Positions 39,952 through 50,770 of a stretch of DNA of 64,000 bases are shown here, in pieces (within the stretch, counting starts at the first letter, position 1; each line of letters opens with the position of its first letter). Below the pieces are notes generated by a model. The model saw only the letters and a program-made list of their open reading frames with translations, had not been told where the DNA came from and made no database searches. Both the position numbers and the translations under genes were made by a program. The DNA is from Williamsia muralis NBRC 105860 (lineage in GTDB: Bacteria; Actinomycetota; Actinomycetes; Mycobacteriales; Mycobacteriaceae). Where the stretch lies: contig NZ_BDAP01000003.1 of assembly GCF_001598915.1 (NCBI RefSeq), forward strand, positions 372,001-436,000, written 5' to 3'.

Positions 39952-41106
39952 TCAGGTCCGCGACATCACAGCACCTCGCATGATGCGCAGGGCGAGGGTG
40001 CGGTCGGTGAGCCCGATCATGCGACTCATCGACAAGGCCACCCCGGCGAGGTCGTCGCGCGAACTGAGATATGTCCGCTGGCGTTCGAGCGACATCTCGA
40101 AGAATCCGTCGAAGAACCTGACCACTTCGGTGGGAGCCAATCCGAGGAGTGAGGACAGGCCGCGACGTCGCAACCGATGGACGGCGCGGGCCTGAGCGGT
40201 CCACAGTGCGGCCTTCGGATCACGTTCGTTCGCCATGGCGTCGACCACTGCGTCGGCCGCCGACAACGATGCCGCCACGCTGTATCCGGTCGCCGGATGG
40301 ATCATTCCGCCCGCTGCGCCGAACAGGAGCGGATCGGACCGCCATGGCGGCATTGAGTCGTGACCGCACAACGCGAAATACACCCGCTCGGTCGGCGCGG
40401 TGTCGACGGCCGGCCCGGTGATCCCCATGCGTTCGAGGCGGTCCCGTAGCCGATCCTGGAGTTCTGCCAGTGGCACCGGCGGGGCGCCGGCGAGACAGGT
40501 CTCCTCCAGCAGCACCCGGCCATCGGCCACGGGGATTGCGTAGAGGAACGAGGGGGCTCGACCGGGCTCGACCCCTCGCCAGTCCATCAGCACAGCGTTG
40601 TCCGAGCCGAGATAGGACGCCGCGATCTCGCTGTCGACAAAGATCCCGAACGCCGACTGCGCCGGCGCGTGTGGAGCCCGCAAACCGCGCGCATCGATGA
40701 CTGTGCGTGCCGTCACTTTTCGGCCATCTTGCAGGCTGACGTTGTCGGAGCTCACGGATGTGGCTGTGTCTGCGAAGGTCGTCACAGCCGAGATGTTGAG
40801 GCTCTGCTGCAGCGCACGGGTGTCCAGAGTGACGTACGCGCGCTCGATCAAGTGGCGGCCCGGGGTGAACACGGCGACCGTGTCCGACTGTGCAGCAATG
40901 GCTTTCGTGCCGACCCAGCTGGGGAGTTCGTCGGACCACGCCCCGTAGGTGACGTGCCAGGCCCGGTCCGGTGCCGGATCGACCAATGCGGTGTCGAGGC
41001 CCGCGGCCGCCGATCGTGCGGCGACCGCCCGACCGGCCGGACCCGCACCGACGACTGCCACGTCATATGTACGACCTTCGTGGTGGTCGTCGCCCGCCTC
41101 GCTCAT
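39952..41106 (-). CDS. crtL: Lycopene beta-cyclase (CrtL/CrtY flavoprotein type)
   Basis: FAD-dependent cyclase predicted to form beta-ionone rings on lycopene. 384 aa. N-terminal dinucleotide fold YDVAVVGAGPAGRAVAARSAAAGLDTALVD (in segments), motif YGAWSDELPSW near residue 51, RAYVTLDT near 86, the conserved ETCLAG near 205 and the C-terminal FGAAGGMIHPATGYSVAASL near 265. ATG at 41106; the longer frame reaches the divergent gene. It stands alone here, without crtE, crtB or crtI. Divergent from the ABC-F gene 37 bases away. Confidence 0.88.
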   Translation of the reverse strand: MSEAGDDHHEGRTYDVAVVGAGPAGRAVAARSAAAGLDTALVDPAPDRAWHVTYGAWSDELPSWVGTKAIAAQSDTVAVFTPGRHLIERAYVTLDTRALQQSLNISAVTTFADTATSVSSDNVSLQDGRKVTARTVIDARGLRAPHAPAQSAFGIFVDSEIAASYLGSDNAVLMDWRGVEPGRAPSFLYAIPVADGRVLLEETCLAGAPPVPLAELQDRLRDRLERMGITGPAVDTAPTERVYFALCGHDSMPPWRSDPLLFGAAGGMIHPATGYSVAASLSAADAVVDAMANERDPKAALWTAQARAVHRLRRRGLSSLLGLAPTEVVRFFDGFFEMSLERQRTYLSSRDDLAGVALSMSRMIGLTDRTLALRIMRGAVMSRT

Positions 41107-41143
41107 AAGGGCACGGTATCGTTTTGGCGTACACTGGCGCGTC

Positions 41144-42775
41144 GTGATCACGGCAACCGACCTCGAGGTACGCGCGGGCGTACGCACCCTACTGAGCGCC
41201 CCTGGTCCGGCGCTACGGGTGCAACCCGGTGACCGCATCGGATTGGTCGGTCGAAACGGCGCCGGCAAGACCACGACGATGCGAATACTGGCCGGCGAAG
41301 GCGAACCCTACGCCGGTTCGGTGACCAACAGCGGCGAGATCGGATATCTCCCTCAGGATCCCCGCGAAGGTGACCTGGAGGTCATCGCCAAGGACCGTGT
41401 GCTCTCCGCGCGAGGTCTGGACACGCTGTTGCGCGACCTGGAGAAACAGCAGGCACTGATGGCCGAGGCCGTCGACGACAAGGTGCTCGACAAAGCTGTC
41501 AATCGGTACGGACAGCTGGAAGACCGTTTCTCGGCGCTCGGCGGGTACGTCGCAGAATCCGAGGCGGCCCGCATCTGCAACAGCCTCGGCCTTCCTGACC
41601 GGGTGCTGGCGCAGCCCCTGAAAACGTTGTCCGGTGGTCAACGGCGAAGGATCGAGTTGGCTCGCATCCTGTTCGCCGCCTCGGACGGCAGCGGCGGCAA
41701 ATCGGGCACCACTCTGTTGCTCGACGAACCTACCAACCACCTCGACGCCGACTCGATCGGCTGGCTGCGCGGTTTCCTGCAGAACCACGACGGTGGACTC
41801 ATCGTGATCAGTCACGATGTGGAGTTGCTTGCCGACGTGGTGAACCGGGTGTGGTTCCTCGACGCGGTACGTGGCGAGCCCGACATCTACAACATGGGAT
41901 GGAAGAAGTACCTCGACGCGCGGGCGACGGACGAACAGCGCCGCAAGCGTGAACGTGCAAACGCCGAGAAGAAGGCGGGCGCGCTGCGGGTGCAGGCGGC
42001 CAAGATGGGCGCCAAGGCAACCAAAGCCGTTGCGGCCCAGAACATGCTCAAGCGCGCCGAACGCATGCTCGACAACCTCGATGAAGAGCGGGTTGCCGAC
42101 CGGACCGCGAAGATCCGGTTCCCCGAGCCGGCGCCCTGCGGCAAGACGCCGCTGATGGCGTCGGGCCTGACGAAGATGTACGGATCGCTGGAGATCTTCG
42201 CCGGTGTGGACCTCGCGATCGACCGCGGAAGCCGGGTGGTGGTGCTCGGGCTCAACGGCGCAGGCAAGACCACGTTGCTGCGTTTGCTGGCGGGCACCGA
42301 GAAGGCCGAGCACGGCACACTCGAACCCGGCCACGGACTCAAGATCGGCTATTTCGCGCAGGAGCACGACACCCTCGACGACAACGCGAGCGTGTGGGAC
42401 AACATCCGTCATGCGGCGCCCGACGCGGGCGAGCAAGATCTGCGAGGCCTGCTCGGCGCGTTCATGTTCACCGGGCCCCAGCTCGATCAGCCCGCGGGGA
42501 CACTCTCCGGCGGTGAGAAGACCAGGTTGGCACTCGCCGGGCTCGTCTCGTCGGCGGCGAATGTCCTGCTGCTCGACGAACCGACGAACAACCTCGACCC
42601 GATCTCGCGGGAACAGGTGCTCGACGCGTTGCGGAGCTACAAGGGCGCGGTGGTGCTGGTCACCCACGACCCGGGTGCAGCGGCAGCGCTCGACCCGCAA
42701 CGGGTGATCCTGCTGCCCGACGGTACCGAGGACCATTGGTCCGCCGAGTACCAGGAGCTCATCGAACTCGCCTGA
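41144..42775 (+). CDS. ABC-F family ATPase
   Basis: 543 aa with two ABC domains and no membrane segments, so a soluble ABC-F protein that acts on ribosomes rather than a transporter. Walker A GLVGRNGAGKTTT near residue 30 and VLGLNGAGKTTLL near 367; signatures LSGGQRRRIELA near 163 and LSGGEKTRLALA near 450; Walker B LLLDEPTNHLDAD and LLLDEPTNNLDP. The linker between domains is Lys/Arg/Ala-rich. GTG at 41144; TACACT at 41130-41135 leaves only 8 bases, suggesting a leaderless transcript. Matches Rv1473. Could be a translation factor or antibiotic-protection protein. Confidence 0.92.
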   Translation: MITATDLEVRAGVRTLLSAPGPALRVQPGDRIGLVGRNGAGKTTTMRILAGEGEPYAGSVTNSGEIGYLPQDPREGDLEVIAKDRVLSARGLDTLLRDLEKQQALMAEAVDDKVLDKAVNRYGQLEDRFSALGGYVAESEAARICNSLGLPDRVLAQPLKTLSGGQRRRIELARILFAASDGSGGKSGTTLLLDEPTNHLDADSIGWLRGFLQNHDGGLIVISHDVELLADVVNRVWFLDAVRGEPDIYNMGWKKYLDARATDEQRRKRERANAEKKAGALRVQAAKMGAKATKAVAAQNMLKRAERMLDNLDEERVADRTAKIRFPEPAPCGKTPLMASGLTKMYGSLEIFAGVDLAIDRGSRVVVLGLNGAGKTTLLRLLAGTEKAEHGTLEPGHGLKIGYFAQEHDTLDDNASVWDNIRHAAPDAGEQDLRGLLGAFMFTGPQLDQPAGTLSGGEKTRLALAGLVSSAANVLLLDEPTNNLDPISREQVLDALRSYKGAVVLVTHDPGAAAALDPQRVILLPDGTEDHWSAEYQELIELA

Positions 42776-42783
42776 CCCAAACC

Positions 42784-42848
42784 CCGAAAGTGGTGGGTTC
42801 GGGCGCGCATGTGCGCAGGTCGCGCCGGCACAAACCCACCACTTCCGG
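42784..42848. terminator. Long inverted repeat between convergent genes
   Basis: Arms at 42784-42799 and 42833-42848 are 16 bases each with one mismatch (core AAGTGGTGGGTT). The 33-base loop contains a further small hairpin, GCGCA-TG-TGCGC. It fills the 81-base space between the ABC-F stop and the acyl-CoA synthetase stop and would act in both directions. It resembles the repeat at 2707-2759 in architecture. Confidence 0.6.
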
Positions 42849-42856
42849 GTCCTTGG

Positions 42857-44386
42857 TCAGACGTAGTTCTTCTGCAGTTCTCGCTTCACCAGTTTTCCGG
42901 TGGGCGTGCGGGGGAGTTCGTCGACGAAGTCGACCGACTTGGGTGCCTTGTAGTGCGCAAGGCGCTCCCGCACGAAGTCGATCATCTCCTGAGCCAGCTC
43001 AGGGGACGGGTTCACGCCCGGCTCGAGCTGGACGCATGCCTTGGCGACCTCACCCAGATCTGGGTCGGGCACCCCGATCACGCCGACGTCGAAGACGTCA
43101 GGGTGTCCGATGAGGACGTTCTCGGCTTCCTGCGGGTAGATGTTCACTCCGCCGGAGATGATCATGAACGATTTACGGTCGGTGAGGTACAGGAAACCCT
43201 CCGCGTCGACGTAACCGACATCGCCGCTTGTCGTCCAGGCCGGGTGGTCGGGGTGCTGCGCAGACTTCGTCTTCTCCGGATCGTTGTGATACTCGAACGG
43301 CAGTTCGTCGCGTTCCCAGAAGACCGTGCCGATCTCGCCGGTGGGCAGTTCGTTGCCATCGTCGTCGCAGATGCGCACCACACCCAGCAGGGGTTTGCCC
43401 ACCGAACCGGGGTGGGTGAGGGCTTCCTCGCTGTTGATGAACGTGGCGCCGGCGCCCTCGGTGGAGGCGTAGTACTCGTGGATCACCGGGCCCCACCACT
43501 TGATCATGGCCTGCTTGACCTCGGGAGGACACGGCGCGGCCGCGTGGATTGCGATCTTCATGCTGCTGACGTCGTATTTGGCGCGGACATCCTCGGGCAG
43601 TTTGAGCATGCGGATGAACATCGTGGGCACCCACTGGCTGTGGGTGACCCGGTACTCGTCGATCAGGCCCAGCGCACCTTCGGCGTCGAACTTGTCCATC
43701 AGCACGATCGTGCCCCCGACGGAGTTGACCATGCCGCAATAACGCAGCGGCGCAGCGTGATACAGCGGAGCGGGGCACAGGTACACACATTCCTGGTCGA
43801 ACCCGTACAGCAGGGAGAACACCGCCGTGTACGGGTCGGGGATCTCGTTCACCTGCCCGTCCTGCAGCGGTACCTTGATGCCCTTGGGCCTGCCGGTGGT
43901 ACCGGACGAATACAGCATGTCCTGGCCGCGGGGCTGGTCGGTCAGGGGCTCGTCGGAGGCGTTGGCGAGGATCTCATCGAACGACTCGAAGCCCGGTACG
44001 TCGCCACCCCAGGCGATTCGGTGCGTCACCCCGGGCACCTGATCCGCGGCGCTGACCGCATCGGCCACCTCGGCGGAGGCGAACAGGGCGACCGCGCTGC
44101 AGTCGCCGAGGATGTAGTTGACCTCGTCGGGTGTGAGGTGATTGTTGATCGCGGTGACGTACATCCCCGAACGCACTGCCGCCCAATAGATCACGAGCAC
44201 TCGGATGTCGTTGTTGGAGACGATGGAAACGTTGTCGCCGCGGCCGAGGCCGAGGTCGTCACGCAGGTAGTGGGCGACTTGGGTCGATAGCCTGTCGAGC
44301 TCGGCGTAGGTGATCGACTCACCGGTCGCCGGTCGCACGACGGCGACCTTGTCAGGGGTGGTGGCGACAAAATTGCCCGGGAACAT
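42857..44386 (-). CDS. Fatty acyl-CoA/AMP ligase (FadD-like)
   Basis: Activates a carboxylic acid by adenylation and thioesterification to CoA. 509 aa. P-loop-like LYSSGTTGRPKGIKVP near residue 163, YYASTEGAGATF near 302, SGDVGYVDAEGFLYLTDR near 385, and the C-terminal catalytic Lys in PRTPTGKLVKREL near 494. ATG at 44386 is chosen because GGAGG lies just upstream and homologues start MFPGNF; the frame is open to 44413. The substrate is not predictable; position between Rv1473- and acnR-like genes is not a typical fadD locus, so it is probably accessory. Confidence 0.93.
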   Translation of the reverse strand: MFPGNFVATTPDKVAVVRPATGESITYAELDRLSTQVAHYLRDDLGLGRGDNVSIVSNNDIRVLVIYWAAVRSGMYVTAINNHLTPDEVNYILGDCSAVALFASAEVADAVSAADQVPGVTHRIAWGGDVPGFESFDEILANASDEPLTDQPRGQDMLYSSGTTGRPKGIKVPLQDGQVNEIPDPYTAVFSLLYGFDQECVYLCPAPLYHAAPLRYCGMVNSVGGTIVLMDKFDAEGALGLIDEYRVTHSQWVPTMFIRMLKLPEDVRAKYDVSSMKIAIHAAAPCPPEVKQAMIKWWGPVIHEYYASTEGAGATFINSEEALTHPGSVGKPLLGVVRICDDDGNELPTGEIGTVFWERDELPFEYHNDPEKTKSAQHPDHPAWTTSGDVGYVDAEGFLYLTDRKSFMIISGGVNIYPQEAENVLIGHPDVFDVGVIGVPDPDLGEVAKACVQLEPGVNPSPELAQEMIDFVRERLAHYKAPKSVDFVDELPRTPTGKLVKRELQKNYV

Positions 44387-44532
44387 CAACGACCTCCGGC
44401 TCAGCGAATCCACGAGGCGGCCCGAACGGCCGCGATATGTTAACCAGAACTATCACATTCCTCGCGGTTGCCGAGGAGTTATCCGAAGGAGTCATGAGGC
44501 CGGCGTAACAGATGTCGTGGACGCGGCACGCG

Positions 44533-44575
44533 AAAGCCCCCGTCCACCGCGCCAGGGGCACGATGAACGGGGGCC
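44533..44575 (-). terminator. Rho-independent terminator after acnR
   Basis: On the minus strand GCCCCCGT (44574-44567) pairs with ACGGGGGC (44543-44536), followed by TTTCG. Eight perfect base pairs, a loop of 23 bases with further pairing, and a short T-run. It starts 14 bases after the acnR stop, and would end the acn-acnR message. Confidence 0.72.
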
Positions 44576-44588
44576 AGGGTCGGCGCCG

Positions 44589-45155
44589 TCAGCGGGTACG
44601 GCGGACCGATTCCTCCACGAGGTCCAGAACCGCGTGCAGATCGTCGGTCGCGGCGCCCGATGCCAGCCGGGTGGTGAGCCCGTCGAGGATGAGATCGAGG
44701 TAGGCCACCAGAACGCGTGTGGGCAGATCGTCGCGCAACCGTCCGGCCGTCCGCTGCCGCTCGAGGCGAGCCAGTGTCGCCGACTCAAGCTCGGCGGAAC
44801 GTTCCTTCCAACCAGAACGAAACGCCGCGTCGGTGCGCAACTTACGGGCGATCTCCAGACGTGTTCCCAGCCAATCGAACTCCTCGGGATGGTTGAGCAT
44901 GTCGCGCATCACCTGGACAAGACCTTCGTTCGCGGCCACGTCGGCCATTCGCTCGGCGTCCTCGTGCGCCAGCGCGAGGAAGAGCGCCTCCTTGTCCCGG
45001 AAGTGATGGAAAATTGCTCCCCGGGACAAGGAGGTTGCCTCCTCGAGCCGACGCACGGTGGCGCCGTCGTAACCGAACTCGGCAAAACAACGGCGCGCAC
45101 CGTCGAGGATCTGACGTCGCCGGGCTTCCAGGTGGTCTTGGCTTACCTTGGGCAC
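44589..45155 (-). CDS. acnR: TetR-family repressor AcnR
   Basis: 188 aa. N-terminal helix-turn-helix region (residues about 15-58) with ILDGARRCFAEFGYDGATVRRLEEATSLSRGAIFHHFRDKEAL in segments. GTG at 45155 gives PKVSQDHLEARRRQ, as in mycobacterial homologues; the frame extends upstream into acn. It lies 16 bases after the acn stop. In Corynebacterium glutamicum AcnR represses acn, and a matching operator is found at 48133-48148, so the same role is strongly suggested. Not proven here. Confidence 0.92.
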   Translation of the reverse strand: MPKVSQDHLEARRRQILDGARRCFAEFGYDGATVRRLEEATSLSRGAIFHHFRDKEALFLALAHEDAERMADVAANEGLVQVMRDMLNHPEEFDWLGTRLEIARKLRTDAAFRSGWKERSAELESATLARLERQRTAGRLRDDLPTRVLVAYLDLILDGLTTRLASGAATDDLHAVLDLVEESVRRTR

Positions 45156-45171
45156 CCGCGGAGTCCTCTGA

Positions 45172-48009
<2,838 letters not shown>

Positions 48010-48125
48010 TCAGCTCCACTCTTCGTGTTGTCGGCCGGCGGGGGCTGTGCCGGTCCGGGTAGTTGTCGGCAACTTCACCGATCTGGACGCAAGCAGTGGG
48101 CTGCACCGCATGCGCTCTACCGTCG

Positions 48126-48154
48126 ATTCTAGCAGTACGAGCGTACTGGTAAAA
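48126..48154 (-). promoter_or_regulatory. acn promoter with AcnR operator in the -35/-10 spacer
   Basis: A perfect palindrome CAGTAC-GAGC-GTACTG lies at 48133-48148 and agrees with the corynebacterial AcnR consensus that I recall (CAGNAC, nnnC, GTACTG). On the minus strand TTTTAC (48154-48149) and TAGAAT (48131-48126) form a -35/-10 pair 17 bases apart, the ideal spacing, and the operator occupies that spacer. Start of transcription would be near 48119, leaving a leader of about 120 bases. Confidence 0.75.
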
Positions 48155-48290
48155 CCGCCGGGTCGGTTCCGGGCATGTCCGGTGTGTCGGACAGGCGCGG
48201 TGATGCTGGGACTCCCCAATTGTGTCGTAATGTGCAGCCGTAGGTTGGCTTCTGCCAGCAATGCCCCCGATCCACAGATTCGGAGAACAC

Positions 48291-48863
48291 GTGGCACCCA
48301 CGCCGAGCTTGACCATCATCCCGCCGGACGTGAACCTGCCCGAGCTGCAGGCCGGACTGGCCGATGACGGAGTCGTGGCGCCACCGGAGATGACCCCGCG
48401 AATCCTGCAGGTTGTCGCCGAGGCGAAGGACAAGGGCTACGACGTGCATTTCGTGGTGACGGACAAGGTGTATCCCCGGATCACCTACTACCGCGACATC
48501 GCCACCGAATTGCAGCAGGACACAGGCGGCACCGTCATCGTTCTCGGCGGCAATTACGTCGGTTCGGCAAGTGACGAGTTCAGCCGAGTGCAATTGGAAC
48601 AGGCCACAGACAATCTGACGATTTCGAATCCGCCCGTCGCAGCCGAGCAGATGTTGGACCGGATGACCGAGCAGCCCCAGGTTCCGTGGACCGTTGTCAC
48701 GCTCGTGCTGATCGCCGTGGTCGCCGTGGGTGCGGTGGTGGCCCGCAAGCTGCAGTTGCGCAAGGGAACTCCCACCGAGACCGATCCGGCGTCGGTGCAC
48801 ACCGCCCCTGAGTCGCAGGCCACGCCGCGCGCCGGCGGCGGCTCTTCTGCCACCGCCGTCTGA
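48291..48863 (+). CDS. Rv1476-like membrane protein
   Basis: 190 aa. Residues 1-110 form a soluble alpha/beta domain (VVAEAKDKGYDVHFVVTDK, GGTVIVLGGNYVGSASDEF), followed by one transmembrane helix near 128-148 (WTVVTLVLIAVVAVGAVV), and a short cytoplasmic, Thr/Ala/Ser-rich tail. There is no signal peptide. It starts at GTG 48291 with CGGAG upstream; the frame is open to 48261. Homologous in position to Rv1476. Transcription is divergent from acn. A terminator follows at 48872-48895. Function unknown. Confidence 0.88.
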   Translation: MAPTPSLTIIPPDVNLPELQAGLADDGVVAPPEMTPRILQVVAEAKDKGYDVHFVVTDKVYPRITYYRDIATELQQDTGGTVIVLGGNYVGSASDEFSRVQLEQATDNLTISNPPVAAEQMLDRMTEQPQVPWTVVTLVLIAVVAVGAVVARKLQLRKGTPTETDPASVHTAPESQATPRAGGGSSATAV

Positions 48864-48871
48864 ATTGACGC

Positions 48872-48895
48872 CAGAACTACACAATTGTAGTTCTG
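48872..48895 (+). terminator. Hairpin after the Rv1476-like gene
   Basis: CAGAACTACA (48872-48881) and TGTAGTTCTG (48886-48895) are perfectly complementary with a 4-base loop CAAT, eight bases after the stop codon. The arms are AT-rich compared with the genome and there is no T-run, so it may be a terminator or a binding palindrome. Confidence 0.6.
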
Positions 48896-49123
48896 CGATA
48901 TCCAATTCGTGACCTTCGGCATTGTCCGAGTTCACGGCGTTTCCGCAGGTAATGACGCTAATGTAATTTGTGACTACTGTTTCCTTCGGGGTTCTTGTGG
49001 CGTACGGTTCCGTATGTCATCGGTGGTGCTAATGGGGAAGTTGATCACCATCGTGGCGATGGCCAGGTATGCCGCTGATTCGGCGGCGACCGGCGCAATG
49101 TCAGATCTGCGAGGGAGTTCTTT

Positions 49124-50644
49124 GTGAGGCGACGCACTGCATTCGGCATACGCCGTCGACCTTTTTCCGTGTCCACCCGACGGCGTGGTGGTGCCCGAAC
49201 ATCGGTGGCAGTCGCGTTTGTCGCGGCGGTCGCGGTGGGTTTCGGGCAGTTGTCCGCGGGGACAGCGGTCGCCGAACCACCCAGCAGTGCTGACAAGATC
49301 GCCACACTGATCAATCAGATCGCCGATACAAATCAGAACCTGGTCAACCTGGACGGCGACGTCGCGGTCAAACGCGAAGCGGTCAACCGCGCTCTCGTCG
49401 ACCTCCAGAACGCCAGGGAAGCGCAGCGACTGGCGGCCATCGCCGTGCGTGGCGCCCAGGAGGCGCTACAGGGCGCTGCCGGCGCAATTGCGCTCGCGGA
49501 GACCGACTTCGACGGGTTCATCCGGAGTCTGTACACCCAGGGCAACAGCCAGGGATCGATGGCGGCCTATCTCTCGGGTGATCCCGGTGCGGTCCTCGAT
49601 CGGGCCTCGGTCATCGATCAGCTGAGCAAAGATCAGCAGGAGACGATCACCCGGCTGCAGCAGGCCCGCAACGAAGAGGCCAACCGCGCGGCCACTGCGC
49701 AGGCCACCGAACAGCAGGCCTCGTTCGCCGCCACCACCGCCGAGAACCGCCAGGCCGACGCGCAGAGCGCGATCACCGAGGCGATCGAGGCAGTCAAAGC
49801 CGAGAACGCCCGGCGCCAGAAGCTGCAAGCCGATCGTGACGAGGCGCAGCGGCAGCTCGAGGCGCTCCGAGGACAGCCGACGCCTGTCACCTCACCGGGT
49901 GCGCCGGGATCGATCCTGCCCGATCAACAGGCCGCGATCGAGGACCAGGCGCACCAGGCCGCGTTGCGTGCTGCGGCCGATGCGGCAGGCAAGCTGGCGC
50001 TGAACACCAGCCAGCAGATGCTCGCTGCGCTGGTCGGATCGCTGACCCCTCCGCACACCGATATCGATGAGCCGACGACCCCGACCACTCCGGTCGACCC
50101 GACCGATCCGACCACTCCGGTCGACCCGACCGATCCGACCACCCCCGTCGACCCGACCACCCCGACCGAGCCCACCACGCCGACGACCCCGTCGCCGGGG
50201 ACGGTCGACCCGGGCGCCGAAGGCCCCGCTGCGGTGGAGATCGTAGTCAACCGCGCGATGTCGCAGCTGGGTGTGAGTTATTCGTGGGGCGGCGGTGACG
50301 CGAACGGTCCCACCCTCGGTATCCGCGACGGTGGCGTGGCCGACTCGTACGGCGACTACAACAAGGTGGGCTTCGACTGCTCCGGGCTGATGATCTACGC
50401 GTTCGCCGGCATCGGGATCTCGCTACCGCACTACACGGGTTACCAGTACACGTCGGGTCCGCAGTTCCCGCTCTCGGAGATGCAGCGCGGCGACATGATC
50501 TTCTACGGGCCCAACGCGAGCCAGCACGTCGCCCTCTACCTCGGGGACAACACGATGATCGAGGCGCCGCAGTCGGGTGACGTCGTGAAGATCTCGCCGT
50601 TGCGGACCAGCGGAGCGATGCCCTACGTTGTGCGGCTCGCCTGA
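49124..50644 (+). CDS. ripA: RipA-like NlpC/P60 peptidoglycan hydrolase
   Basis: 506 aa. Long signal peptide (basic residues 1-26, hydrophobic 27-48, cleavage after AVA near residue 50). A coiled-coil region (about 50-245, Ala/Gln/Glu-rich, with ADKIATLINQIADTNQNLVNL) is followed by a Pro/Thr/Asp linker of three nonapeptide repeats and a C-terminal NlpC/P60 domain from about 365. Catalytic Cys in FDCSGLMIY, His in NASQHVALYL, third residue near IEAPQSG. It cuts D-Glu-DAP bonds during cell separation. GTG at 49124 with GAGGGAG upstream. A second, RipB-like gene that follows ripA in M. tuberculosis is absent. Confidence 0.93.
   Translation: MRRRTAFGIRRRPFSVSTRRRGGARTSVAVAFVAAVAVGFGQLSAGTAVAEPPSSADKIATLINQIADTNQNLVNLDGDVAVKREAVNRALVDLQNAREAQRLAAIAVRGAQEALQGAAGAIALAETDFDGFIRSLYTQGNSQGSMAAYLSGDPGAVLDRASVIDQLSKDQQETITRLQQARNEEANRAATAQATEQQASFAATTAENRQADAQSAITEAIEAVKAENARRQKLQADRDEAQRQLEALRGQPTPVTSPGAPGSILPDQQAAIEDQAHQAALRAAADAAGKLALNTSQQMLAALVGSLTPPHTDIDEPTTPTTPVDPTDPTTPVDPTDPTTPVDPTTPTEPTTPTTPSPGTVDPGAEGPAAVEIVVNRAMSQLGVSYSWGGGDANGPTLGIRDGGVADSYGDYNKVGFDCSGLMIYAFAGIGISLPHYTGYQYTSGPQFPLSEMQRGDMIFYGPNASQHVALYLGDNTMIEAPQSGDVVKISPLRTSGAMPYVVRLA
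50081..50161 (+). repeat. Three 27-base tandem repeats in ripA linker
   Basis: Units at 50081-50107, 50108-50134 and 50135-50161 encode PTTPVDPTD (the last ends PTTPVDPTT). The first two are identical in DNA; the third has about three changes. They build the flexible linker between coiled coil and NlpC/P60 domain. Copy number may vary between strains. Confidence 0.9.
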
Positions 50645-50770
50645 TCTGATCGATCCAGCCCGGGGCCCTATGTCGACCCGCCGCAGATGCCGGACGTGGC
50701 TGGCTCCACCGGCGGCCCAGTACCCTCGGTGCAGTCAGTACAACGATCGAACAGACCCCGGAGGGTATCG

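Noticed and set aside
49015-49127. Short plus-strand frame (37 codons) whose stop overlaps the ripA GTG
   Set aside because: No ribosome site and the product has no known similarity; possible leader peptide but not supportable from sequence alone.
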